Source of the DNA: Romboutsia sedimentorum | Lineage (GTDB): Bacteria > Bacillota > Clostridia > Peptostreptococcales > Peptostreptococcaceae | Direction of reading: 5' to 3' | Length of the DNA: 64,000 nt | Assembly (NCBI RefSeq): GCF_030131845.1 | Contig: NZ_JASKYM010000010.1 | Coordinates: 1-64,000 of the forward strand | Shown here: in pieces, positions 19,316-27,977 of the stretch | Layout: every line of letters starts with the position of its first letter | Numbering within the stretch: the first letter of the stretch is position 1 | Translations under genes and position numbers: made by a program | Notes under the pieces: generated by a model | What the model saw: only the letters and a program-made list of their open reading frames with translations | What the model was told of the DNA's origin: nothing | Database searches by the model: none

Positions 19316-20980
19316 CTATTTTTTTCTATATTGAGATCTTATAATTTTTATTACTAATAACAATCCAATTATAAAGGATATGAAAAACCCTGAAAAGGCT
19401 GTAAGTCTTATCCAAACGTTATTATTTATATTAGGTGATGCAATTATTAAAGACGAGCCTACTACTATAGATGCTAATACTAAACTTAAAGATATCTGAG
19501 TTGTTAGGTCTGTTATTTTTTCTTCTAGTGAAACAAATTTTACATCTTCTATTTGCATTTTTATATTATTTTTTTCTATATTCCTAAGTATTACCCTCAT
19601 TTGCTTTGGTATAGTTTTTATATCAAGTAACATTTCTTCTGCAATATGTTTTGAGCTCATAAACACTCTTTGAGGATTAAATTTATTTACATAGTAATAC
19701 TTCATAAATTCATGCCCCATAGATGATAGCGAAAAGTCAGGATTTAATTCTCTTCCTGTTCCTTCTAAAGTTATTATTGTTTTTGCTAATGTTAATAGTT
19801 GCGCTGGAATAGATATTTTATATTTTCTAAGGAATCTAAATACTTCATTTAATATATCAGTTATACTGATTTTTTCTAGAGGAACATCGTAATAATAGTG
19901 AATTAAATAAAGTAAATCTTGTCTAATTGCACTCATATCTACTTCTGTGTTTACTACATCCATTTCCATCAATATATAAATTATCCTATCAACATTTTTT
20001 TCTACAAGTGCTATAGCAATTTCATTAAGTAAATTTAAACTTTTCTTGTCTACTATTCCAATCATTCCAAAGTCAATATATGATATGGTCTTTTGACTTA
20101 AAATAAATATGTTTCCTGGATGAGGGTCAGCATGGAAAAATCCATGTTCAAAAACTTGTTTTAAGAGTGACCTTACTCCAATTTCACTGATTGCTTTAGT
20201 ATCCCATCCTAGTTTTTTTATTTTATTTACGTCACTTAGCTTAACACCTATTATTTTTTCCATAACTAATATTCTCTTAGTTGTGTATTTTTCATAAACT
20301 TCAGGTATATAAACATCATCACTTTTAGCAAATATTTTTCTAAATTTCATAGCATTTAATGCTTCAAAGTTGTAATCTAATTCTCGCATTAATTGAGTTT
20401 GAAACTCCTCTACTATTTGGATTAGGTCTATATCAATATCTTTTTTAAAATCTTTAAGAGCTATTGCCATACTTTTAAGTATTTCTAGGTCAGACTTTAT
20501 TATTGATTCGATATTTGGTCTTTGTATCTTTATAATGACTTCTTCTCCACTATCTAGGCTCGCCTCATAAACTTGTCCAATAGATGCTGCACCTATTGGC
20601 TTATCATTAAAGTTTTTAAATACTTTGTCTATATCTAAACCTATTTCACTTTTAAAAATCGATTTAGCTAACTCAGTATCAAACTCTTCCACATTATCTC
20701 TAAGCTTACTAAGTTCGTCTATAATGTCTTGGTCTAATAGGTCTTTTCTTGTACTTAATATTTGACCTAACTTTATATAAGTTGGTCCTAGTTCTTCGAT
20801 AGCTCTTCTAATTTTTTCCCCTGTTGACATGTTTTTTATTTCTTCAGGAGGATTTGTTATAGGTATTTTATAAGCTACACCTTCCATATTTAGTTTTTCT
20901 ACTACAAATGAAAATCCATATTTTATTAATACGTATACTATCTCTTTATACCTTTTTAAGTTTTTATAACCTATTCTCAC
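19316..20980 (-). CDS. UbiB/ABC1-family atypical kinase
   Basis: The 554-residue protein has the ADCK/UbiB signatures KLGQILSTR (KxGQ motif) and an Ala-rich IGAASIGQVYEA nucleotide loop. HADPHPGNI and ISYIDFGMIG supply the catalytic and metal-binding residues. Two membrane helices lie at the C-terminus (about 495-550). UbiB proteins support quinone synthesis or lipid handling; an organism of this kind may lack quinones, so the role is open. I favour the GTG at 20980, which has GTGGAG nine bases upstream, over the GTG at 20995 that overlaps that site. Confidence 0.85.
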   Translation of the reverse strand: MRIGYKNLKRYKEIVYVLIKYGFSFVVEKLNMEGVAYKIPITNPPEEIKNMSTGEKIRRAIEELGPTYIKLGQILSTRKDLLDQDIIDELSKLRDNVEEFDTELAKSIFKSEIGLDIDKVFKNFNDKPIGAASIGQVYEASLDSGEEVIIKIQRPNIESIIKSDLEILKSMAIALKDFKKDIDIDLIQIVEEFQTQLMRELDYNFEALNAMKFRKIFAKSDDVYIPEVYEKYTTKRILVMEKIIGVKLSDVNKIKKLGWDTKAISEIGVRSLLKQVFEHGFFHADPHPGNIFILSQKTISYIDFGMIGIVDKKSLNLLNEIAIALVEKNVDRIIYILMEMDVVNTEVDMSAIRQDLLYLIHYYYDVPLEKISITDILNEVFRFLRKYKISIPAQLLTLAKTIITLEGTGRELNPDFSLSSMGHEFMKYYYVNKFNPQRVFMSSKHIAEEMLLDIKTIPKQMRVILRNIEKNNIKMQIEDVKFVSLEEKITDLTTQISLSLVLASIVVGSSLIIASPNINNNVWIRLTAFSGFFISFIIGLLLVIKIIRSQYRKK

Positions 20981-21008
20981 TATTACCAACTCCACTTTGT
21001 GTGATATA

Positions 21009-21041
21009 AAAAAAGAGCAATTTTAAAGATTGCTCTTTTAG
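21009..21041. terminator. Terminator after the carbonic anhydrase-like gene
   Basis: AAAAGAGCAAT, a seven-base loop and ATTGCTCTTTT stand six bases after the stop of the minus-strand gene. Confidence 0.85.
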
Positions 21042-21046
21042 TTTTC

Positions 21047-21547
21047 TTACTTATGATTATTCGCAGTTTCTACATATTTTAACGCTGATTTTTTAAGATT
21101 TTCTTTTTCGTCTTCATTTAATTCTCTTATTACCTTTGCAGGTGAACCCATAGCTAAGACTCCGCTTGGTATAGTTTTACCTGGTGGCACTAGACTTCCC
21201 GCTCCAAGTAATGTATATTCTCCAATCTCTGCATTATCTAAAACTATAGAACCCATTCCTATTAAAGTATTATCTCCAATTTTGCATCCATGTATTAGTG
21301 CTTTATGTCCTACTGTTACATTTTTTCCGATTATAGTAGGGCAGTCGTGACATATGTGAACTACACTTCCATCTTGGATGTTAGTATTTTCGCCTATAGT
21401 TATACTATTTATATCACCTCTTATGACTACGTTGTACCATATATTAGCATTTTTAGCTATATTTACATTTCCTATTATATCTGCACTTTCTGCTACAAAA
21501 ACAGTCTCATCTATTTTAGGGCTTACATCCTGGTACGATTTTATCAT
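21047..21547 (-). CDS. Gamma-carbonic anhydrase-like hexapeptide-repeat protein
   Basis: A 166-residue left-handed beta-helix protein with many hexapeptide repeats (IGENTNIQDG, IGKNVTVG, IGDNTLIG, IGEYTLLG) and the His residues of the metal site (HICHD, GHKALIHGCKIG). This is the YrdA/PaaY-type subgroup; carbonic anhydrase activity has been shown for some members only. The ATG at 21547 has AGGAG seven bases upstream and starts two bases after the maturase stop. The upstream in-frame ATG at 21595 lies inside the maturase gene. Confidence 0.85.
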   Translation of the reverse strand: MIKSYQDVSPKIDETVFVAESADIIGNVNIAKNANIWYNVVIRGDINSITIGENTNIQDGSVVHICHDCPTIIGKNVTVGHKALIHGCKIGDNTLIGMGSIVLDNAEIGEYTLLGAGSLVPPGKTIPSGVLAMGSPAKVIRELNEDEKENLKKSALKYVETANNHK

Positions 21548-21549
21548 AT

Positions 21550-22923
21550 CTATTCTCCTTCTAACATTAATTTTGCTTGTATCATTATTGAACACTCTGT
21601 ACGTTTCTTTTGCATTTCACAACCAAGTTCATATGGCTTCATTACATCATTATTGAAGTTTGTTGCATTTGCATGACATCCACCTGAACAGTAGAATTTA
21701 TTCCAACATTTTTTACAATCCTCTTTGCTATATACGTGAGCATCTCTAAATGAATCTGTTATTTCTTTAGGGAATACTATTTCTTCATCTAATATATTTG
21801 CCATCTTGTAATCTTCGTTTCCAGCAAATTGGTGACATGGATATATATCTCCATTTGGAGTTACTGAAAGATATTCATTTCCTGCTCCACACCCTGTTAT
21901 TCTTTTTATTACACATGGTCCTTGATTTAAATCTATCATGAAGTGGAAGAACTTAAAGTCATCTCCCTTTACTTTCATATCCGCATATTGCACTGCTAAT
22001 TTTTCGTATTCTTCAAATACTTTAGGCATATCTTCTTCTCTAAGTGCATATGGGTTAGACTCATCTCCTACTACTGGTTCAATAGAAGTAAGTTTGAAAC
22101 CTTCATTTGCAAAGTGCATAACATCTTTTCCAAAATCTAAGTTGTCTCTTGTGAAAGTACCTCTTATATAATAATACTTATCCTTAGGTCTAGTTTCTAC
22201 AAGCTTTTTAAACTTAGGTAATATTATGTCATAACTTCCTTTATCGTTTAAAGTAGGTCTCATGTTGTCATTTATGCTTTTTCTACCATCTAAACTTAAA
22301 ACAGCATTGTGCATATGCTCATTTATGTAAGCTATTTTTTCGTCATCTAGTAATACTCCATTTGTAGTCATTGTAAATCTCATTACTTTGTTGTTTTCTT
22401 TTTCTATACTTCTTCCGTATTCTACTAATTGCTTAACTACTTCAAAGTTCATTAATGGCTCTCCACCAAAGAAGTCTATTTCTAGGTTCTTTCTGTTTCC
22501 TGAGTTAGCTACTAAGTAATCTAGTGCAGCTTTACCGATTTCAAAACTCATCATTTCTTTTTCTCCACCAAAGTCTCCTTGTGCAGCAAAACAGTATTTG
22601 CATTTTAGGTTACAATCATGCGCTACGTGTAAACATAAAGCTTTTACTACTTTTTTTCTGTTTACAAAATTTGGATGGAATTGATAAGTATCTTCAGTGT
22701 ATAAAAGACCTTCTTCTTCTAAAGTTTTTATCTCTTCATACGCTTCATTTATTTGTTCAACCGAATATTCTTTCCCTAATTTATCTATTATTTCCTCTTT
22801 AGTGTTTTCTTTGTAATCATCAACTAATTTATAAGCTACATCATCAACTATATGTACAGATCCACCATTTACATCTAAAACTATATTATATCCATTCATT
22901 GAAAACTTATGTATCATACTCAT
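21550..22923 (-). CDS. scfB: SCIFF peptide-modifying radical SAM maturase
   Basis: A 457-residue protein. An N-terminal RiPP-recognition-like region (1-85) is followed by the radical SAM cluster C104-x3-C108-x2-C111 (CNLKCKYC). A C-terminal SPASM/twitch region binds further clusters (CGAGNEYLSVTPNG, CHQF, CKKCWNKFYCSGGC). It matches the six-Cys-in-45 maturases that install Cys-to-Thr thioether links in the SCIFF peptide. The substrate gene lies about 7 kb away at 29897-30040, not adjacent as is usual. GGAGG precedes the ATG. Confidence 0.92.
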   Translation of the reverse strand: MSMIHKFSMNGYNIVLDVNGGSVHIVDDVAYKLVDDYKENTKEEIIDKLGKEYSVEQINEAYEEIKTLEEEGLLYTEDTYQFHPNFVNRKKVVKALCLHVAHDCNLKCKYCFAAQGDFGGEKEMMSFEIGKAALDYLVANSGNRKNLEIDFFGGEPLMNFEVVKQLVEYGRSIEKENNKVMRFTMTTNGVLLDDEKIAYINEHMHNAVLSLDGRKSINDNMRPTLNDKGSYDIILPKFKKLVETRPKDKYYYIRGTFTRDNLDFGKDVMHFANEGFKLTSIEPVVGDESNPYALREEDMPKVFEEYEKLAVQYADMKVKGDDFKFFHFMIDLNQGPCVIKRITGCGAGNEYLSVTPNGDIYPCHQFAGNEDYKMANILDEEIVFPKEITDSFRDAHVYSKEDCKKCWNKFYCSGGCHANATNFNNDVMKPYELGCEMQKKRTECSIMIQAKLMLEGE

Positions 22924-22999
22924 ATTTGTGTCCTCCTAAATATTATTTTTCCATCTATATCGACATTTTTTTGATATTGTATTTAAAACTCTACCCTCC

Positions 23000-23028
23000 A
23001 TTATATAGCTTATATAAAATATAGGCAA
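23000..23028 (-). promoter_or_regulatory. Promoter for scfB
   Basis: On the minus strand, TTGCCT (23023-23028) and TATAAT (23000-23005) are separated by exactly 17 bases, about 75 bases before the maturase start. Confidence 0.55.
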
Positions 23029-23055
23029 TATCAATAAGATGTGTTTTAAGCTAAT

Positions 23056-23096
23056 AAATAAAACTCCTATACTTTTAATGTATAAGAGTTTTATTT
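23056..23096. terminator. Terminator after the OmpR-type two-component pair
   Basis: AAATAAAACTCCTATAC pairs with GTATAAGAGTTTTATTT with one mismatch, just after the histidine kinase stop. Confidence 0.8.
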
Positions 23097-23103
23097 ATCA
23101 ACT

Positions 23104-24513
23104 TTATTTTATATTATTTGGAAGTTTTATAATAAATTCGCTTCCTTTATTTATCTCACTGTTTACAAATATATCTCCACCATGTGCATTAACTATAGAC
23201 TTAACTATTGTAAGGCCTACACCTATTCCTCCAGTATCTTTATTCCTAGATTTATCAACTCTATAAAAACGTTCAAATATATAGTCTATATTATCTTTAG
23301 GTATACCTATCCCATTATCTTTTATAGATATATTTATATATCCATTCTCTAAATATGTTTTTATACATATTTGACCTTTATAATTTGTAAATTTAATTGC
23401 ATTAACTAATAAATTTACTATAACCTGGGAGAATTTCTCCTTATCTATAAATACTTCTATGTCTTTTGATTCATATTTTATATTTATATTTTTTTCTAAA
23501 GCCTTACTTTGGTAGTTGTAAACTATACTTTGCATTAATTCCTTTAGGTTTACACTTTCTATTTTTAGTTTATTTTTTTCCCTATCAACTTTTTCCAAAT
23601 TCCTAAGTTGGTCAACTAAATTAGAGAGTCTACTTACCTCTTCATTTATACTTATTAATCTTTCATTAGTAGGTTCCCATATTCCATCTATAATAGCATC
23701 CAAATGACCTTTAATACTAGTTAATGGAGTCCTAAGCTCATGCGCTATATCAGTTGTGAGCCTTTTTCTTAAAGCTTCCTGTTCATTTAATGCATCTGCT
23801 AGTTTGTTTATAGATTCTATCAATTCTTTTACTTCACTTATATTACTTTTATAATCTAGTTTATTTTTATAATTTCCCTCTTCTATAATCTTGGCCATCT
23901 TAGATACTTTAGTTATTGGATTAGATATAGATTTTGATATTATTATTGATATTAATATGATACCTGCTAATGAAACAACTCCAATAATTATAATAAATTT
24001 ATTCATTATATTTAAAAAGTCCATATCATTTTCCATATAGTATGTAGACTCATAGTGACCTATATATGAATATCCTACAATATTTTTATCATTATCATAG
24101 TTTTCTATTTTATATTTTTTAAAATTTCCATTCCATTTACTATCTATACTTTTCATGTTTCTTTTGATTTCATTTAAAGTAGAATTTGACAAGACTTTTT
24201 CATCCTCAAATGTACTCCATACTAAATTATTTTCCTTATCATAAATTTCAAGTGCTATACCTTTTAATATTGCATCTTCACCTAATAATTTTATAGTTTC
24301 AATATCCCAACTTCCATCTTCATAGATATTTTTCAAGTCAAAAATAAGATGTTTTACTTCTGCTTTATTGCTATTATCTACGTATTTTGTAAATTCTAAT
24401 TTAAAACATTTATTCAAAAATATTCCAATAGTTATAATAGTCAAAGTCATTATAATAGTAAAAGCTATTATAATTTTTTTATTCAATGAGATTGTTTTAT
24501 TTTTATAGCCCAA
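23104..24513 (-). CDS. Sensor histidine kinase (HisKA, HAMP)
   Basis: The 469-residue kinase has two membrane helices (about 13-32 and 170-192) enclosing an external sensor domain. A HAMP domain follows, then the H-box ELRTPLTSIKGHLDAI near residue 260 and a full HATPase (NLLVNAIKFT, DNGIGIPKD, FERFYRVDKSRN, GGIGVGLTIVK). Its start overlaps the end of the response regulator gene by 11 bases. The signal is unknown; the architecture is that of envelope-stress or nutrient sensors. Confidence 0.92.
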   Translation of the reverse strand: MGYKNKTISLNKKIIIAFTIIMTLTIITIGIFLNKCFKLEFTKYVDNSNKAEVKHLIFDLKNIYEDGSWDIETIKLLGEDAILKGIALEIYDKENNLVWSTFEDEKVLSNSTLNEIKRNMKSIDSKWNGNFKKYKIENYDNDKNIVGYSYIGHYESTYYMENDMDFLNIMNKFIIIIGVVSLAGIILISIIISKSISNPITKVSKMAKIIEEGNYKNKLDYKSNISEVKELIESINKLADALNEQEALRKRLTTDIAHELRTPLTSIKGHLDAIIDGIWEPTNERLISINEEVSRLSNLVDQLRNLEKVDREKNKLKIESVNLKELMQSIVYNYQSKALEKNINIKYESKDIEVFIDKEKFSQVIVNLLVNAIKFTNYKGQICIKTYLENGYINISIKDNGIGIPKDNIDYIFERFYRVDKSRNKDTGGIGVGLTIVKSIVNAHGGDIFVNSEINKGSEFIIKLPNNIK

Positions 24514-25177
24514 ATTTATACCCTACACCATATACAGTTTGTATTATCTTTATGTTCTCATCTATTTGTAGCTTTTGACGTAAATTTTTCATATGACTAT
24601 CTATAACTCTATCGACTTTTTCATAATTATTATCTATTGTGTTTTCTAAAAGTTCTTCTCTTGTATATACTCGCCTTGGATTACATGCCATCCTTAGTAA
24701 GATTTTATACTCCGTATTGGTTAGCAAAACTTCTTTTTGTTTTACTTTTACTTCATGAGATAAAGTATTTATTTCTAAATAATTTCCAAACTTTAAAATT
24801 TCTTTATCTTCTGTGTTAATGCTTCTTTTTAAAATAACTTTTACCCTAAGTACAAGCTCCTTTACATTAAAGGGCTTACAAATATAATCGTCACAACCAA
24901 AATTAAATCCATCTATTCTGTCTTCATCTTCTGTTTTAGCTGTTAACATTATTATCGGTACTTCAGATTTTTGTCTTATATACTTGCATATTTCTTCCCC
25001 ACTTATATCAGGTATCATTCTATCTAATATCACTAGATTGTAGCTATTGTTATCAAAATAATCTAATGCACTGTTTCCATCATATGCAATTTGTGTATTA
25101 TAGCCTTCTTTTTCTAAATAAGCTTTTACAAACTCACATATTTTAGGCTCATCATCAACAATTAATATATCAGTCAT
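24503..25177 (-). CDS. OmpR/PhoB-family response regulator
   Basis: A 224-residue regulator. The receiver domain has acidic pocket DDE at 8-10, phospho-acceptor D52 in LDRMIPD and Lys in CKPFN. A winged-helix domain (about 130-224) ends in TVYGVGYKFGL. It is encoded before its kinase and 16 bases after rodA, so the pair may be partly cotranscribed with the cell-shape gene. Confidence 0.92.
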   Translation of the reverse strand: MTDILIVDDEPKICEFVKAYLEKEGYNTQIAYDGNSALDYFDNNSYNLVILDRMIPDISGEEICKYIRQKSEVPIIMLTAKTEDEDRIDGFNFGCDDYICKPFNVKELVLRVKVILKRSINTEDKEILKFGNYLEINTLSHEVKVKQKEVLLTNTEYKILLRMACNPRRVYTREELLENTIDNNYEKVDRVIDSHMKNLRQKLQIDENIKIIQTVYGVGYKFGL

Positions 25178-25193
25178 ATTGACTACTCCTATC

Positions 25194-26306
25194 TTAAAAA
25201 TTTATCTTCCTTTTTCTCATACCCACATTAATCACAAGACCTAAGCTAGCTAGTGATGAAAGAAGAGAACTTCCCCCATAACTTATAAGCGGAAGTGTTA
25301 TTCCTGTAACTGGTATAAGTGCCATGTTCATACCTATATTTTGTATAATTTGATATGCAAACATACTCATAACTCCTATTATTATTAATGTTCCATAAAA
25401 ATCTTTGGATTCACCCGCCATAGAAATCATTCTTACAATAAACATCATATATAATGCAATAATAATGCACATTCCAACAAGCCCTAATTCTTCTCCTATA
25501 ACTGCAAATATAAAATCACTGTCTTGAACAGGTAAAAATCCACTATTATTTTGAGTCCCATTATAAAGCCCTTTACCATAAGCTCCACCTGACCCTATTG
25601 CTATCAATGACTGAACAACTTGATAGTTACCTTTATAACTCAAATCATCAGGATGCAAAAATGCCTCTATTCTAACTCTTTGATGCGGTGCCATAACTGC
25701 ATAAATCAGTGGTAGCGATACTATCAATACTAAAAATGCATTCTTTATTATTTTAACATTAAGACCTGCCATAAATAACATTCCTAGCATTATACATCCA
25801 AATACTATAGTTCCACCTAAATCAGGCTCTAAAAGCATTAATACTAATACTGGCATAGCATAAAGTATCACAGGAATTACTTGTTTTATTGTATTTAATT
25901 TACCCCTTTTTCTTTCAACTATCTTAGCATAACTAACGATAAATGTAAGTTTAACTAATTCTGAGGTTTGAAGGTACAATGGTCCTAATTTTATCCATCT
26001 TCTTGAACCCTCTTGTACTGTTCCAAGACCAGGAATCCATACTGCTATTAACAACAATATACTTACAATATAAAAAAACTTAAAGTTTTTACCTAAAGTA
26101 TTATAATCAATAAAAAGTATACCTATTATTAAAATCAAACCTAATACAAATGCTAAAATTTGCTTAATTATTTGCTTATAGTTTCCTGTTTGATTGGCAT
26201 GAGTAGCACTAGTTAACATTAAAATTCCAAATCCAAATATAGCAAATATGTTTAATATTAATTTCCAGTCCAATTCTTTCAAAATTTTAAATCTATAACT
26301 TTTCAT
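25194..26306 (-). CDS. rodA: SEDS peptidoglycan glycosyltransferase (RodA-type)
   Basis: A 370-residue protein with about ten membrane helices and SEDS motifs: RWIKLGPLYLQTSELVKL, LEPDLGGT, YQVVQSLIAIGSGG, GEELGLVG and the C-terminal PLISYGGSS. RodA polymerises lipid II with a class B PBP during elongation. No class B PBP is adjacent. FtsW/SpoVE homologues share the motifs, so the exact paralogue is inferred from its length and loops. Confidence 0.85.
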   Translation of the reverse strand: MKSYRFKILKELDWKLILNIFAIFGFGILMLTSATHANQTGNYKQIIKQILAFVLGLILIIGILFIDYNTLGKNFKFFYIVSILLLIAVWIPGLGTVQEGSRRWIKLGPLYLQTSELVKLTFIVSYAKIVERKRGKLNTIKQVIPVILYAMPVLVLMLLEPDLGGTIVFGCIMLGMLFMAGLNVKIIKNAFLVLIVSLPLIYAVMAPHQRVRIEAFLHPDDLSYKGNYQVVQSLIAIGSGGAYGKGLYNGTQNNSGFLPVQDSDFIFAVIGEELGLVGMCIIIALYMMFIVRMISMAGESKDFYGTLIIIGVMSMFAYQIIQNIGMNMALIPVTGITLPLISYGGSSLLSSLASLGLVINVGMRKRKINF

Positions 26307-26340
26307 ATTTACATACTCACCATCTTCCTCATTTGTAGTG

Positions 26341-27066
26341 CTATAGTCCTAAAAATAATTTAGCTAACCCAAAGTACACTGTTAAAGCAAATGTATCTAC
26401 TATAGTTGTTATAAGTGGACTTGCCATTATAGCTGGATCTAACTTTAGTTTTTTAGCTATAATAGGTAGTATACCTCCTACTACTTTAGCTATGATTACT
26501 GTAAAAAATAAACTTCCACATACAGTAAGTGTTATCATTATATCTGTTGTTTCTAAGAAATATATTCTCAAAAAGTTTACACCAGCAAGAATTGACGCTA
26601 CAATTAAACTTACTCTAAATTCTTTCCACATTACTTTTAAGTAATCTTTCATATTTATATCACCTAATGCTAAACCTCTTATAACTAATGTTGATGATTG
26701 AGAACCAGCATTTCCACCAGTATCCATAAGCATAGGTATAAATGCAGCCAATATTACTACAGATTGTATAACTTCATCAAATTGCTTTATTATAGATCCA
26801 GTAATTGTCGCTGATATCATAAGAACTAATAACCACACAACTCTACTCTTTGCCAATTGGAAAACCGGAGTTTGCAAGTATGGTTTTTCACTAGGAACCA
26901 TTGCTGCCATTTTCTGAAAATCTTCTGTATTCTCTATTTCTATTAAATCCTTATTTTCTAACTCAATCGTATTTTTAGCTCTATCTACTGAATTCATATT
27001 CTGAAAAAGTTCACTTAGCTGTAATATTTTGCTGTCCTTTATCATTTCTACTATTTTCATTGTCAT
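26341..27066 (-). CDS. Short MgtE-type magnesium channel lacking the regulatory domains
   Basis: The 241 residues contain the complete MgtE membrane domain: five helices from about residue 73, the MDTGGNAGSQSS motif and the C-terminal PLITTIVDTFAL, whose Asp lines the ion pore. The usual N domain and CBS pair, about 200 residues that gate the channel by Mg, are missing. Only a roughly 30-residue stretch like the start of the N domain precedes the linker and the ATEDFQKMA-like helix. The ATG at 27066 has GGAGGAG seven bases upstream. Magnesium transport is inferred. The upstream leader is unusual (see findings). Confidence 0.82.
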   Translation of the reverse strand: MTMKIVEMIKDSKILQLSELFQNMNSVDRAKNTIELENKDLIEIENTEDFQKMAAMVPSEKPYLQTPVFQLAKSRVVWLLVLMISATITGSIIKQFDEVIQSVVILAAFIPMLMDTGGNAGSQSSTLVIRGLALGDINMKDYLKVMWKEFRVSLIVASILAGVNFLRIYFLETTDIMITLTVCGSLFFTVIIAKVVGGILPIIAKKLKLDPAIMASPLITTIVDTFALTVYFGLAKLFLGL

Positions 27067-27080
27067 GCTATTTCTCCTCC

Positions 27081-27145
27081 TAAGAGTTCATAGCTACTAA
27101 ACCGATTTTATTTAAGTTAAGTTTTTTATATTAGGTTTAATAGTG
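27081..27145 (-). promoter_or_regulatory. Leader hairpin before the mgtE ribosome binding site
   Basis: On the minus strand AGAGTTCATA and TATGAACTCT pair over ten bases, extended by CTATTAAACC with GGTTTAGTAG (one G-U). The 3' arm ends just before the AGGAGG of the magnesium channel gene, and the 5' arm lies within the small leader ORF. The folding is my reading; no energy was computed. Confidence 0.5.
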
Positions 27146-27228
27146 AGATATATGAACTCTATAAAATATTTTTTTAATATATTACTAATTTTATAATAGT
27201 TCCTAAAACTTAAGGACCTATCGTCCAT
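27112..27228 (-). CDS. Possible 38-aa leader peptide of mgtE
   Basis: A small ORF, starting MDDRSLSFRNYYKISNI, with a good ribosome binding site (GAGGGTG, six bases before the ATG). It ends 45 bases before the mgtE start. Its last third overlaps the 5' arm of the leader hairpin, so ribosome progress through it would change the structure next to the mgtE ribosome binding site. This resembles known translated leaders of magnesium transporters in principle, but not in sequence. It could also be a chance ORF. Confidence 0.4.
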   Translation of the reverse strand: MDDRSLSFRNYYKISNILKKYFIEFIYLTIKPNIKNLT

Positions 27229-27317
27229 ACAATCACCCTCTTTCAATAGTTTTTAATTTGTTAATTAAAGCTCACTTTAGTATATTAAATGAATGTGGAG
27301 AAATTATGGATTATATA

Positions 27318-27370
27318 AAAAAACGTATAAAACTCTTGCTTAATGCTTATCAAGAGTTTTATACGTTTTA
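27318..27370. terminator. Terminator overlapping the HD-protein stop
   Basis: AAAACGTATAAAACTCTTG and CAAGAGTTTTATACGTTTT, a perfect 19-pair stem with a 12-base loop, end the minus-strand HD gene. The stem overlaps its last codons. Confidence 0.9.
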
Positions 27371-27877
27371 ATTTCTATCATCTATTTTTTTGAAAAATTT
27401 AATTATTTCATCATCAGTATCTTTATGATGATTTTTCACTATTTTTAATAACAATTCATCATCAATTATTTTTTTAAGAATTTGATAACTGTATTCACTA
27501 TGATTATAATAACACTTAACCTTCTTAGATTTTTCAATATTTTTTAGCTTACCTTTAGTTAATTTATTTAAAATAACAATTATAGATTTATCAATTACAT
27601 TTAGTCTTTTTCTTATCTTACCTATATCGTGTAATAGTGCTACCTTTATTAATAATTTTTTATTATCTACAATTTCTTGATTATCTACCACTAGATTATC
27701 AATAGCAGATTCAATTGTCTTAGCTATTCTAACACTATGTTTTTGTTCTGATTTTGATAGTTTAACAAATAGTTCAAATTCTTTTTTATTTATATTATTT
27801 TGTACATATTTATAGTCTTCTTTGCTCATAAGGTCAGTTACATTAACATAAAATTGCTTTACTCTTTTAGGTATCAT
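27368..27877 (-). CDS. HD-domain protein (putative metal-dependent phosphohydrolase)
   Basis: The 169 residues have H47, the HD pair H83-D84 in LLHDIGKIR, and later His residues (YYNHSEYS, HHKDTDD) in the order expected of an HD hydrolase. No second domain is present. Substrates in this superfamily include nucleotides and cyclic dinucleotides; none can be assigned. It is a single-gene unit between murJ and mgtE with its own terminator. Confidence 0.75.
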   Translation of the reverse strand: MIPKRVKQFYVNVTDLMSKEDYKYVQNNINKKEFELFVKLSKSEQKHSVRIAKTIESAIDNLVVDNQEIVDNKKLLIKVALLHDIGKIRKRLNVIDKSIIVILNKLTKGKLKNIEKSKKVKCYYNHSEYSYQILKKIIDDELLLKIVKNHHKDTDDEIIKFFKKIDDRN

Positions 27878-27929
27878 TTTGTTTCTCCTAGTTAAATTTT
27901 ATATTTATCAAGTGTATATATATCAAAAT

Positions 27930-27967
27930 AGGTATAAAGATAGATTTGTATTCCCACCTTTATACCT
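27930..27967. terminator. Terminator after murJ
   Basis: AGGTATAAAG and CTTTATACCT form a ten-pair stem with an 18-base loop, ten bases after the murJ stop on the minus strand. The tail is only moderately T-rich. Confidence 0.6.
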
Positions 27968-27977
27968 TCTTAATAAT

